Below, in pieces: positions 36,180-43,710 of a stretch of DNA of 64,000 nucleotides. The stretch comes from an uncultured Maribacter sp. (GTDB taxonomy: Bacteria > Bacteroidota > Bacteroidia > Flavobacteriales > Flavobacteriaceae): NCBI GenBank assembly GCA_947493885.1, contig CANLTE010000002.1, forward strand, positions 1-64,000. Reading direction: 5' to 3'. The number at the start of each line of letters is the position of its first letter. Within the stretch, counting starts at the first letter, position 1. Made by a program: the position numbers and the translations under genes. The notes beneath the pieces were generated by a model. The model saw nothing but the letters and a program-made list of their open reading frames with translations, was not told where the DNA came from and did no database searches.

Positions 36180-36737
36180 TTATAATTTCTTGATAACATT
36201 ACCGTATCCATTTAATTTGTAATCAATTTCAAATCCCATTTTTGTGTAAAAGGCAATTAATCTTTTTTTATGTTTAATGTCAACAATACTTAACTTTCCC
36301 GAAATTTGTACCTTCCCTTTTGTTTTTGCGAATTTAATTAAATGATTCACCGCAATTTCGCCATGACCTTTACTACAACCTCCTTGGATATCAATAATGA
36401 AAAATTCCTTGTTCTTATCTTGTGCCCATAGAACTAATTCCCTTTTCTTATAATGCTCAGAATTATCAAGGTCAAAAACCTCTACTTTAAATTCATCATC
36501 ACAAATAACAGATAATACATTACTCCCTTTTTTTGTTTTTTCAATTAAACACCTCGAGTTTTTCGTTAGTTTATCTTTAAAGAGAAATTTGATTCTTTCA
36601 AAACGTTCTTTTTCGAATTGAACTTTCTTTTCTAATTCACTTTTTTCTAACTCCAAATTGCGAATTTCTGTATAAAGTTTTTGCTCCTTCAATTTTTGTT
36701 TTTCAAGTCTTTTTTTGAAAATAAGTTGAAAAATCAT
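36180..36737 (-). CDS. GNAT-like protein with N-terminal coiled coil (island cargo)
   Basis: The protein has 185 residues. Residues about 5-55 are a Lys/Glu-rich coiled coil. The rest resembles a GNAT fold: FFIIDIQGGCSKGHGEIAVNHLIKFAK (acetyl-CoA loop form KGHGEI) and KRLIAFYTKMGFEIDY (motif B). The long coiled coil before the enzyme domain is unusual for GNAT proteins. It may multimerise or bind a partner encoded nearby. The substrate is unknown. Confidence 0.6.
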   Translation of the reverse strand: MIFQLIFKKRLEKQKLKEQKLYTEIRNLELEKSELEKKVQFEKERFERIKFLFKDKLTKNSRCLIEKTKKGSNVLSVICDDEFKVEVFDLDNSEHYKKRELVLWAQDKNKEFFIIDIQGGCSKGHGEIAVNHLIKFAKTKGKVQISGKLSIVDIKHKKRLIAFYTKMGFEIDYKLNGYGNVIKKL

Positions 36738-36827
36738 CTGTTCGGATTAAATTGTAATAAACATTAGTTTTGTCTTGTGAATATTGAGAGAAAACTCTTT
36801 TTTTTTGGAATGAGAGTCTATAATGCT

Positions 36828-37361
36828 TTAGTCGTCAGATTGATCATTTTCTTGCTTGTCAATACCTAAAACACTTGTTAGTACAAGTAGGCTTCTCCAC
36901 AGAGTCACTGAAATTATTATAACCCCAAATACACAGTAATAAAATAAATACTCTGAATAGGAACCACCAATTGTTATTTTTAAAGCGTATCCAATTAATG
37001 CTATTATAATTAGTTCTTTTACGGCATTTTTAAGGTGTCTAATAGTATGCGTATAAAGATCTGAGTTTAAGAATAGATTGAAAAGGGTTTCTTTTTTATA
37101 AGTTTTCTCAAGAGTCTCTTTTCTTTTTTTCTTTACTGGTTTTGAACTTACTTTAAAACTAACGAAAAGAGTTAAAAACGTGAGAACAAATCCAGCAGAG
37201 GTGAATGCGACGTTGGCAACATCTGATGTCATTGACATAATGGTGTCAGTAGAAGGAGGTGTAATCAAGGCATAGCATACTAACAAATAACAAGTAATTG
37301 TTAATGTTAGTGCAAGGAATATATCTACACTTATTGGATATGTAAAGTATTTATCAATCAT
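36828..37361 (-). CDS. Four-TM membrane protein, second gene of an overlapping pair
   Basis: The protein has 177 residues with four hydrophobic segments (about 12-32, 50-68, 113-130 and 137-158), a basic loop between the second and third (KPVKKKRKETLEKTYKKET) and an acidic tail. I do not recognise the family. Its start overlaps the end of the upstream 327-residue gene by 8 bp, so the two are translated together. A small multi-TM protein paired with a soluble partner in phage-derived cargo resembles the make-up of defence systems with membrane effectors; this is inference only. Confidence 0.6.
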   Translation of the reverse strand: MIDKYFTYPISVDIFLALTLTITCYLLVCYALITPPSTDTIMSMTSDVANVAFTSAGFVLTFLTLFVSFKVSSKPVKKKRKETLEKTYKKETLFNLFLNSDLYTHTIRHLKNAVKELIIIALIGYALKITIGGSYSEYLFYYCVFGVIIISVTLWRSLLVLTSVLGIDKQENDQSDD

Positions 37362-38337
37362 TATAGTATTGAGCTATAAATGTATCAAATTTTGGTTTTA
37401 GAAGAGTATACAAGTCCTTATTAATAATATCCTTTTTTGCATCAACTTCAATCTTAATTTCTTCTCGCCCCTTCAATAAATTGAATATTGCATCTTCTCC
37501 ATGAATATCTTGATATTTTACTTCAAAATGCTCGAACATTTTAGTGTTTCTAGTTCGGGTTTTAAAAACACCTAACATTCCTCTAAACCAATTATTTGCT
37601 TCAATATTAACATCAACGGGTGCATTAGATCCGGGTACTTGAAAATAAGTCTGAATTCTAAAAAATTTTGGCTTTAAATCCTTTCCAATGTTCTCCATTG
37701 AAGAATAATATTGTTTTCGGACATCTGCATCCATTGAAACTAAACTTGATGGTTTAACTTTTATATCCATATGAAGAACATTTTTCAAACTGGCGAGAGT
37801 GTCTTCTAATGAGTTTGTGTATAAAGCGTTTAACTCAGTAGCTTTTACAATTTTTAAATGTGCAGGTCCGGCAATATTACGAAGATAAAACTCTAGATCA
37901 TTCGCTCTAGGTCCATTATAATTATACTCTGCACATACTATACAAGAATTTCCGCTGAAGTCTATGTAAAAATGAGTTTCTTCTGCAATATCCCCTCCTA
38001 ATTCACTTAAGGGTAAAAGTTTAAACTTGTCTTTAGGTTTTAACTTCGGAACCTTACCTTTTCTTAGCAGTGCTATAGAAAATCGAATCCTACTTTCTTT
38101 TGGCAACGGTCTCTGCGTTGTTATAAAAAGTTCTCTGGGTTCAGGTTTATCTTGATTTTCATGTCTGTCAATCAAGTGACCTTTGCCTTGTTGTTTAAGT
38201 TTTCTTAGATATTGAAAAACCTCTTTTAAAATTTTTCTGGTATTGTGTGTTCTCTCAAACTCTTTTTTTGGCTCGAAGCGTAGGGTGTATAGTTGAAGTC
38301 TAAGTTCTCTTAACTCTTTTTTAAGCATACAAAACAA
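37354..38337 (-). CDS. Soluble protein of unknown family, first gene of an overlapping pair
   Basis: The protein has 327 residues, is basic at the N-terminus (LKKELRELRLQLYTLRFEPKKEFE) and has no membrane segment. Beta-rich stretches follow (ETHFYIDFSGNSCIVCAEYNYNG, FFRIQTYFQVPG, FEHFEVKYQDI) and a helical C-terminus. I do not recognise a domain or a catalytic motif. It overlaps the four-TM gene by 8 bp. The pair sits between the replication genes and the AbiC-like gene of the island and may be one functional unit. Confidence 0.6.
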   Translation of the reverse strand: MFCMLKKELRELRLQLYTLRFEPKKEFERTHNTRKILKEVFQYLRKLKQQGKGHLIDRHENQDKPEPRELFITTQRPLPKESRIRFSIALLRKGKVPKLKPKDKFKLLPLSELGGDIAEETHFYIDFSGNSCIVCAEYNYNGPRANDLEFYLRNIAGPAHLKIVKATELNALYTNSLEDTLASLKNVLHMDIKVKPSSLVSMDADVRKQYYSSMENIGKDLKPKFFRIQTYFQVPGSNAPVDVNIEANNWFRGMLGVFKTRTRNTKMFEHFEVKYQDIHGEDAIFNLLKGREEIKIEVDAKKDIINKDLYTLLKPKFDTFIAQYYND

Positions 38338-38392
38338 TCAATTATTGGGTTAAAATATATGTCACTACTCATTTTAATGATTAACCTGACTT

Positions 38393-38569
38393 TCATATAA
38401 CTAATATAGTACCCTCGTACGATTCCAACATCATATCGTATTTATACAATTCATTTCTCAGACTATCAATTTCTTTTTTAAGCTGCTTATTCTCTAATTG
38501 TATTTTCTTTAACTGCGGTTGACAAGAAATGAAAAAACAAGTGATAAATTAAACAACTATCCACTTCAT
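38393..38569 (-). pseudogene. Small lipoprotein gene with an early stop codon
   Basis: From an ATG at 38569 the frame reads MKWIVV, TAA, FITCFFISCQPQLKKIQ, then a heptad-like stretch (LENKQLKKEIDSLRNELYKY) to TGA at 38393. Apart from the TAA at codon 7 this is a typical lipoprotein of 58 codons, with hydrophobic h-region, lipobox ISC and a short coiled coil. It fills most of the gap 38338-38654, where nothing else is seen. It is a decayed gene, a readthrough case, or a sequencing error. Confidence 0.5.
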
Positions 38570-38654
38570 GTTTGTCTAAAGTAGTAAACAAATATAAACT
38601 GGAAGAAATTTGTAGGAATTTTATTGTTTAATGAAAATGTATTAAAGGTCCATG

Positions 38655-39077
38655 TTATTGTTGTTCTCTTCCATTATCAGGAATCTGGAATATAACAACC
38701 TGTTCTTTTTTTGCCTCTTCTTGTTCAAGGATTATTGTAGAATCTGCCCCAAATATTTTAGGATAGAACTTAGACATTTTCCACTTGTAAGTGTCAATTA
38801 TAATTCTTGCAGTAGAGTGGTCAATTTTCTTTTCTTTGAGATCTTTTAAAACCTTGTCTATCATTGCTTCGATATATTCTGCTTTGTCTTGTCTTGCGTG
38901 CGCGTACATATTAAAAACGGAAGGGTATTGACGCTTCCAACTACACCAAGTAGGGTAACTAATATTATTTGCTTTGCATGCATCAACTATATTACTTCCA
39001 TTAGAAACTAGAATTATTATTTTTTCAACTATGTCCTCTGAATATTTAGAAGCGTTCTGATTACCTATTATGGACAT
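38655..39077 (-). CDS. Phage terminase small subunit-like protein (TerS)
   Basis: The protein has 140 residues. The N-terminal helix-turn-helix (YSEDIVEKIIILVSNGSNIVDACKANNISYPTWCSWKR) and the following YAHARQDKAEYIEAMIDKVL and TYKWKMSKFYPKIFGA match the Sf6-type terminase small-subunit family (family form ARKWxxSKxxPKxYG). Such proteins recognise packaging sites on phage DNA. No large terminase, portal or capsid gene is present. Its start overlaps the end of the replication initiator gene by 10 bp, so the two are probably co-translated. A regulator role is possible. Confidence 0.7.
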   Translation of the reverse strand: MSIIGNQNASKYSEDIVEKIIILVSNGSNIVDACKANNISYPTWCSWKRQYPSVFNMYAHARQDKAEYIEAMIDKVLKDLKEKKIDHSTARIIIDTYKWKMSKFYPKIFGADSTIILEQEEAKKEQVVIFQIPDNGREQQ

Positions 39078-40420
39078 ATGACTTGTTTTAAATTATTAAT
39101 ATTAAACAACTGTAATTGGTGTGAAGGGTAGAGTGTCAATTGTTGTTGTTGACTATTGCATCTTTTATGACGAATACCATGAGCTATTTCGATGATTTGA
39201 ATACTGAAAGGAGCGTCCATCCATTTCCTTGATAGATAGCGCTGTTTTAATTTATTAAATGTATTTAATTCTAATTTATGATAATGTCTTAAACCTGTAT
39301 GAGACAACATAATGCTATAATCTTTCTGCATAGAAATATTGAGTCCAGTAACAACACACTTTTTAACTTGAGTAATTCTACTACTCAATTTTGTTAATGT
39401 TATGCCACTTATACTTAAGTGTGTATATGGGTGGCATTTCTTTTTGCTAATAGATTGGGTATTTAGGGTGCATTTTAATCTTCTAACACCTTTAAATTGA
39501 GAAAGCCCTAAAAGCGAAAATCCCTTGCTGTCAACTATTTCATGGAGTTGCTTCTGAATGTTTTCCGAATAAGTAAGAGTCATTTTACCTAATTGTTTTT
39601 TATGGTAATCAAAAGACTTGTAATCTAACTGACCTTTCTTGATATTGTTTAACACATTTTCCCAGTAATTTAAATTTGAATAATTGATGAGGTTTTTAAG
39701 TTTTAAACCTTTAACACTATCAAGGTCTATAGAGTAATCGTAAATTAAAACCTCAAGCAATCTCTGCTTAAGCAAATTTAAAAGCCTTACATGGTTGTCT
39801 ATGGAAGTTAAATCATATAGAGTAACTACACCTATCTTATTCAATTGACGCATTCTACAATACTTAGTCTCAAACCTCAACAATTCTTCATTTATTAATT
39901 CAGGAAATTGAAATCTTTTATCATAGATTTTTATAACCAAGTCATTATTTTTTGGGTTACCAGCTTGCTTAAAGGGCTTGTTAATTGGCTCTATGAATTT
40001 CTTACGTTGATGATAAAAAGTATTCTGTAAGATATTGCTAACTCTGTACTTTGCTGGTATTATATTTATTCCATATTCAAGAGAACGCAAAACGCAATTT
40101 CTGGAGTCTAAATTAAAAGTCTCTTCAAGATCTTGGATCACACTGAGTAAGTGTATGTATGCAAAGTCGTTTGCATTATGAAGCCCTTTATTGTAATAAT
40201 AATGAAGACTCCCTTGAATGAAAAGCTTCCTAGGATTTTTTTGATTGTCTTCTATAAAATTAAAGAGCAACCCATTGTATCTATAATTACTGATATAATA
40301 GATTTCTCCTGTCTTACTATTATACTTCTCCTTTCTATTGTCAAAAAGCAAGTAATCGCTTTTTTTGATGAAGAGTATTGAGTCAATTTCAATTACTTCT
40401 ATGTTAGTGTAGTCAACCAT
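39068..40420 (-). CDS. Replication initiator, phage/plasmid gene II/X-like
   Basis: The protein has 450 residues. The N-terminal half shows the pattern I know from Bacteroidota gene II/X-type (Phage_CRI) initiators: IQGSLHYYYNKGLHNANDF, RSLEYGINI, VIKIYDKRFQFP and LRFETKYCRM. The C-terminal part has spaced Cys residues (KCTLN, KKCHP, KKCVVTGLNISMQKDYS) that may form a zinc-binding unit. Proteins of this kind nick DNA to start rolling-circle replication. I cannot point to the catalytic Tyr or HUH motif with certainty. It lies 8 bp after the HTH gene and overlaps the TerS-like gene. Confidence 0.6.
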   Translation of the reverse strand: MVDYTNIEVIEIDSILFIKKSDYLLFDNRKEKYNSKTGEIYYISNYRYNGLLFNFIEDNQKNPRKLFIQGSLHYYYNKGLHNANDFAYIHLLSVIQDLEETFNLDSRNCVLRSLEYGINIIPAKYRVSNILQNTFYHQRKKFIEPINKPFKQAGNPKNNDLVIKIYDKRFQFPELINEELLRFETKYCRMRQLNKIGVVTLYDLTSIDNHVRLLNLLKQRLLEVLIYDYSIDLDSVKGLKLKNLINYSNLNYWENVLNNIKKGQLDYKSFDYHKKQLGKMTLTYSENIQKQLHEIVDSKGFSLLGLSQFKGVRRLKCTLNTQSISKKKCHPYTHLSISGITLTKLSSRITQVKKCVVTGLNISMQKDYSIMLSHTGLRHYHKLELNTFNKLKQRYLSRKWMDAPFSIQIIEIAHGIRHKRCNSQQQQLTLYPSHQLQLFNINNLKQVICP

Positions 40421-40428
40421 TATTAAGC

Positions 40429-40749
40429 TTAATCAAGTTTTACAATGGCTTTTTCCATTTCAGTAAGTTTATAGTAAACCCTTCCTCCAATACCGTAGGA
40501 TTTTAACTTGCCCTTCTTTGTCCAATTATGAACACTAGAAAGGTCAATTTTTAGCATTGTAGCAACCTCATTACGAGTTAGGTATTTGGTTGGTTGTTTA
40601 GGTTGAAAATTATTTTTTAAATTTTCAAATTCCCCCTTTAAATCATCGACAATAGAGGTTTTTAGTTCTTCCGTTACCTCTTCTTTTAATTTTGTTAACA
40701 GATATATTAATGTCATAACTACGATTATTAAATTTATCGCAATTACCAT
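40429..40749 (-). CDS. Excisionase-type helix-turn-helix protein
   Basis: The protein has 106 residues. Residues about 56-104 are a MerR/excisionase-like winged helix (YLTRNEVATMLKIDLSSVHNWTKKGKLKSYGIGGRVYY). The N-terminus is a hydrophobic segment (VIAINLIIVVMTLIYLL) and an acidic linker, which would tether the protein to the membrane if this start is used. No better internal start is obvious before the linker. In integrated elements such proteins act as recombination directionality factors or as regulators of the rep gene that follows. Confidence 0.72.
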   Translation of the reverse strand: MVIAINLIIVVMTLIYLLTKLKEEVTEELKTSIVDDLKGEFENLKNNFQPKQPTKYLTRNEVATMLKIDLSSVHNWTKKGKLKSYGIGGRVYYKLTEMEKAIVKLD

Positions 40750-40760
40750 CTATTTAGACG

Positions 40761-40794
40761 ACACTAAACACTTACACCAGTGTTGATTTAGTGT
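40761..40794. promoter_or_regulatory. Inverted repeat upstream of the HTH gene
   Basis: ACACTAAA at 40761-40768 pairs with TTTAGTGT at 40787-40794, with an inner pair CACT (40769-40772) and AGTG (40779-40782). It sits 12 bp before the HTH start codon and touches the upstream stop. It could be an operator for the HTH protein; there is no T-run to make it a terminator. Confidence 0.45.
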
Positions 40795-41564
40795 TACTTT
40801 TTTAAATCACTATATATAGATTTAAATTCCTTTGAGACTTCAATTTCTTTTTCAGTGCAATAACTTATTATATTCTCCATCATTGTAAGGGATGTATAAA
40901 ATGACTTATTCCCTCCATTTAATGTGTCATTCACATATTGACTTGTTGATTTGTCTGTCTTTAAAATATCCTCTTTTATATATTCAGATAATTTGTTTGA
41001 ACTAATAAACTTTTTCTTTTTAAAGAAGTAGTCAAACTCTTTTTTATAAATATATTGTTGGGCAAATAACGCCCCTATCTTACAGTAGAATGGATAATCC
41101 TCTTTTTTTGATTCTTTTTTTGTATTGACATTGAATATCTCGCAAAACAGTTGATCTATTAAAGCCTTTGTTGCTTTCAATTCGGAATAACTTGTATTTT
41201 GTTTTGTCAAATTCCTTTGTAAAATTACCAACTCAGATAGTTTCTTCTTTTTTTCAAGGATAATATGCCATTTTTCATTCTCAATTCTATTTTTAGGTTG
41301 AAATATTGAGTAACTGCCGTAATCATCAAAACCGTCTTCGATTAAATGACCGTTAATATATTTATCATTATTAATAAATAAACTCTCAGTTGGGTTTCCA
41401 CTGTCATCTATTAAACGGGGGTGTTCTTTAATTAACCTTAATCTTTCTTCTCCCCTTTTTTTAAATGGCTCTTTTAAACCATCCATTATTTTCTCTCTAA
41501 CTTTGATTGGTAGAATATTATATCTGTTTTCCCAATGAATAGTATATATTTTTGAAAAATCCAT
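40794..41564 (-). CDS. Hypothetical protein next to the integrase
   Basis: The protein has 256 residues, is soluble, and is rich in Lys, Glu and aromatic residues, with predicted helices (KKLSELVILQRNLTKQN, FSEYIKEDILK-like segments). I do not recognise the family. It is 22 bp after the integrase gene on the same strand. Genes of similar size and place occur beside tyrosine recombinases of Bacteroidota mobile elements, so a role in integration or in element control is possible. Confidence 0.6.
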   Translation of the reverse strand: MDFSKIYTIHWENRYNILPIKVREKIMDGLKEPFKKRGEERLRLIKEHPRLIDDSGNPTESLFINNDKYINGHLIEDGFDDYGSYSIFQPKNRIENEKWHIILEKKKKLSELVILQRNLTKQNTSYSELKATKALIDQLFCEIFNVNTKKESKKEDYPFYCKIGALFAQQYIYKKEFDYFFKKKKFISSNKLSEYIKEDILKTDKSTSQYVNDTLNGGNKSFYTSLTMMENIISYCTEKEIEVSKEFKSIYSDLKK

Positions 41565-41586
41565 ATTAACTACTATGTTATCCTTA

Positions 41587-42891
41587 TTATTGAGCTATTT
41601 TTTTAGTTTTAATGACAATTGGTGAGAATTCTTTTTTTGCTTTTTCTGTCTTCTTATGATAGTACTCTGCAATTTGTTGAGCATAATCAATACTTGTTTT
41701 TCCGATATATTTTAAAAACGTACTCTCTGTAGCATGACCAGTAATACTCATTATTAGAGGCGTTGGCATTTCTCCATAATTATTACTAGCAAAAGTTCTT
41801 CTCAGGTCGTGTGAAGAAATTAATTGCCATTTTTCATACTTTCCTGTTTTTTTTCTCTTTAGTTTATTGTCATAAATAGATCCTTCAACTACTTCATTAA
41901 TCTCTGATAATTCACAGATAATCTTTAAATATTTATTAAATTTCTGGATACTAATTTTATAAGGAAAACCGTCTTTTAACAATTCTTCCATTTCATTAGA
42001 AAACGGAATATTGACTTGCTTATTTCCCTTTTGTTGAACTAATTGTATAAGTTTTAAACCATTCCTTATAATAACATTGTCTTCGTTGAGGTTTAATAAA
42101 TCCCCTCCTCTTTGTCCTATCATCGCTCCTAGAAGCAACCATTTTTTTGCGTTAGCTAAAGAATCTTTCTCAATTGATTTAGCTTTTATTTGAGCCAGTT
42201 CTTTTGGAGTTAGATATATTATATAATCATTCTTAATTTTATAACCTGTAACTTTAAGTAATTGGGGATGTGTTTCTATTCCATTGATTTGAGCATCTAA
42301 ACAAACTGTTTTGATATCAGATATTTTCTTTTGTGTATTCCCATCATGATAATTTAACCCCTTCATAAACTCTGTAAAATCTGTTACAAATGCAAAATGA
42401 ATGTCTTTTACTGCAAGTATCTTTCTTCTAGAGGTTTCATATAACTCAATAATCCGTTTTAAGTTCTTATAAGAGTTTATTCTACTCCTTGAAAGCCCAA
42501 CACCTCCTTTACTGTTTTTTCTCATCGAAGCGGTCTTAATTATGCGATCTATATTTTCAACTAAAGCCGTACTCATACCATTTACTTCTTCATTTCTATT
42601 AAAAAAGGTGTCAATCTTATAGCATAACCAATCCTTTGTAATCCGCTCACCTTTATTATAATCCTCATTAAAAGCATCTAATATGCTGCTTTCCAAGTTA
42701 ACCAAGATGGTTTTAATATTTCGTGATTTCTCATCACTAGTTTTAGGAACACCCTTTTTTGAATTCCAACTATCCTTATTTATTCGTAATTGGGTATTCA
42801 CAAAGAAATCAAACTCATTTTTATGAAGTAACCTTAATGTGATAGGTGCATTATCTTTTTTAGACCGATAATAGAACTTTACAGTTGCCAT
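41587..42891 (-). CDS. Tyrosine recombinase (integrase) of the island
   Basis: The protein has 434 residues. It has an N-terminal arm-binding region, a SAM-like core-binding domain (residues about 105-215) and a catalytic domain with GQRGGDLLNL (first Arg), SHDLRRTFASN (HxxR), ITGHATESTFLKYIG (His/Trp position and nucleophile Tyr). All key residues are present, so it may be active. It reads away from the right-hand repeat at 43068-43102. The TTGCAC repeats lie in its upstream region, so its own binding could also repress it. Confidence 0.92.
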   Translation of the reverse strand: MATVKFYYRSKKDNAPITLRLLHKNEFDFFVNTQLRINKDSWNSKKGVPKTSDEKSRNIKTILVNLESSILDAFNEDYNKGERITKDWLCYKIDTFFNRNEEVNGMSTALVENIDRIIKTASMRKNSKGGVGLSRSRINSYKNLKRIIELYETSRRKILAVKDIHFAFVTDFTEFMKGLNYHDGNTQKKISDIKTVCLDAQINGIETHPQLLKVTGYKIKNDYIIYLTPKELAQIKAKSIEKDSLANAKKWLLLGAMIGQRGGDLLNLNEDNVIIRNGLKLIQLVQQKGNKQVNIPFSNEMEELLKDGFPYKISIQKFNKYLKIICELSEINEVVEGSIYDNKLKRKKTGKYEKWQLISSHDLRRTFASNNYGEMPTPLIMSITGHATESTFLKYIGKTSIDYAQQIAEYYHKKTEKAKKEFSPIVIKTKKIAQ

Positions 42892-42924
42892 ATAATACTA
42901 ATTTGAAAAGTAAATCTATAAAAA

Positions 42925-42953
42925 TTGCACGGTAATTGCACAATTTTGCACGG
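42925..42953. repeat. Candidate integrase arm sites, right end
   Basis: Three direct copies of TTGCAC (42925, 42936 and 42946; two are TTGCACGG) are spaced 11 and 10 bp. They match the repeats at 34270-34288. They sit just upstream of the integrase start codon. Confidence 0.6.
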
Positions 42954-43067
42954 TGTTATTAAATAATATACAATTCATTTAAATAAGCAAACAAACCAAA
43001 AACCTTTTACTTAAAGGAGTTTTGTATTTTTACAAGTTAAATTGATGGTATAATATTTATAGTTTCA

Positions 43068-43102
43068 ATTCCCACCTCGAGTACAGAAAAAAACCTCAAC
43101 TA
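43068..43102. repeat. attR core: direct repeat of the tRNA-Leu 3' end
   Basis: Exact 35-bp copy of 34197-34231. The bases before it (GTTTCA against GGTTCG) already diverge from the tRNA, showing the edge of the duplicated block. The rest of 42892-43379 holds the arm sites, this core, a terminator and leader sequence for 43380; no other gene is seen. Confidence 0.9.
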
Positions 43103-43130
43103 AGTAACATAAATTAGTTGAGGTTTTGTT
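43094..43130. terminator. Terminator at the right island end
   Basis: CCTCAACTAA at 43094-43103 pairs perfectly with TTAGTTGAGG at 43114-43123, followed by TTTTG. It is the counterpart of the terminator after tRNA-Leu and was probably the original one before integration. Confidence 0.75.
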
Positions 43131-43379
43131 TTTAGTAATATCTTCAAAATAACTTAAATCTTTTTAATTGAAAAACTGATTAGAGGTTTTTCAAGCCTTA
43201 TCAAAGTAAGTTGCATTTCATCGATTAGCGTAGAGTATATGCTATACGATTAAAGGTTGAATATCTTCTGTAAAAGGTTGTCTCAAGTTGCTTTATCACA
43301 AGTAGTTGGAGTTTTGTCGAAAACAGGGGGTATAGTCCAATTCGACGAAAGACCTTTGCGGTAATCTAAAAATGTAGAT

Positions 43380-43550
43380 ATGAAAACAATTTTACTCTTA
43401 AAAGAAATTTATGCAGAAGGATTTAGAAATCTGGGAAGCTATATTGTTAAACATTATTTTAAAGCATTTACGTGGTTTACATTGGGTATGTTTGCTATTG
43501 TGCTTTACGCTTTCTTGTTCAGGTTGGTAACAGGATTTGCATGGGATTAA
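43380..43550 (+). CDS. Small membrane protein, DUF6747-like
   Basis: The protein has 56 residues: MKTILLLKEIYAEGFRNLG, then a single membrane helix (FTWFTLGMFAIVLYAFLFRLV) and a short FAWD end. It resembles the DUF6747 family of Flavobacteriia, whose function is unknown. It is the first host gene right of the island, with a leader of about 250 bp containing a possible hairpin (TTTGTCGAA and TTCGACGAA). A second small membrane protein follows 9 bp later. Confidence 0.65.
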   Translation: MKTILLLKEIYAEGFRNLGSYIVKHYFKAFTWFTLGMFAIVLYAFLFRLVTGFAWD

Positions 43551-43559
43551 AAAAAAGCA

Positions 43560-43658
43560 ATGAGCAAAGATTATAAACTGGATAGAATGTTGAGAATTGT
43601 AGGTGGTTTATTTGTTATTTCTATTATTCTATTAATACTTATAATGACTTTTGGATAA
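43560..43658 (+). CDS. Very small membrane protein (32 residues)
   Basis: The frame reads MSKDYKLDRMLRIVGGLF followed by a single hydrophobic helix (VISIIILL-like) ending MTFG. It lies 9 bp after the DUF6747-like gene and looks like its operon partner. Coding status rests on composition and spacing only. Confidence 0.5.
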   Translation: MSKDYKLDRMLRIVGGLFVISIILLILIMTFG

Positions 43659-43710
43659 TATGATTTTTTAAAGCTGTGCAACGGAATTTGCTTTTTAAGC
43701 TTATGAAAGT

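Noticed and set aside
36180-36737. GNAT protein as a TacT/AtaT-type toxin with its antitoxin
   Set aside because: No DUF1778 or ribbon-helix-helix partner is adjacent and the coiled-coil N-terminus is unlike those toxins.
34132-43130. The island as an integrated filamentous (inovirus) prophage, because of the gene II/X-like initiator
   Set aside because: No Zot-type morphogenesis ATPase, no small coat-protein set and no secretin are present, while a tailed-phage-type TerS is.
34132-43130. The island as a conjugative or mobilisable element
   Set aside because: I find no relaxase of a known MOB family, coupling protein or tra gene; the initiator resembles phage replication proteins more.
43200-43379. 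Riboswitch or attenuator before the DUF6747-like gene
   Set aside because: A weak hairpin (TTTGTCGAA/TTCGACGAA) and an imperfect CGTAGAGTATATGCTATACG palindrome are visible, but no known riboswitch core could be recognised.
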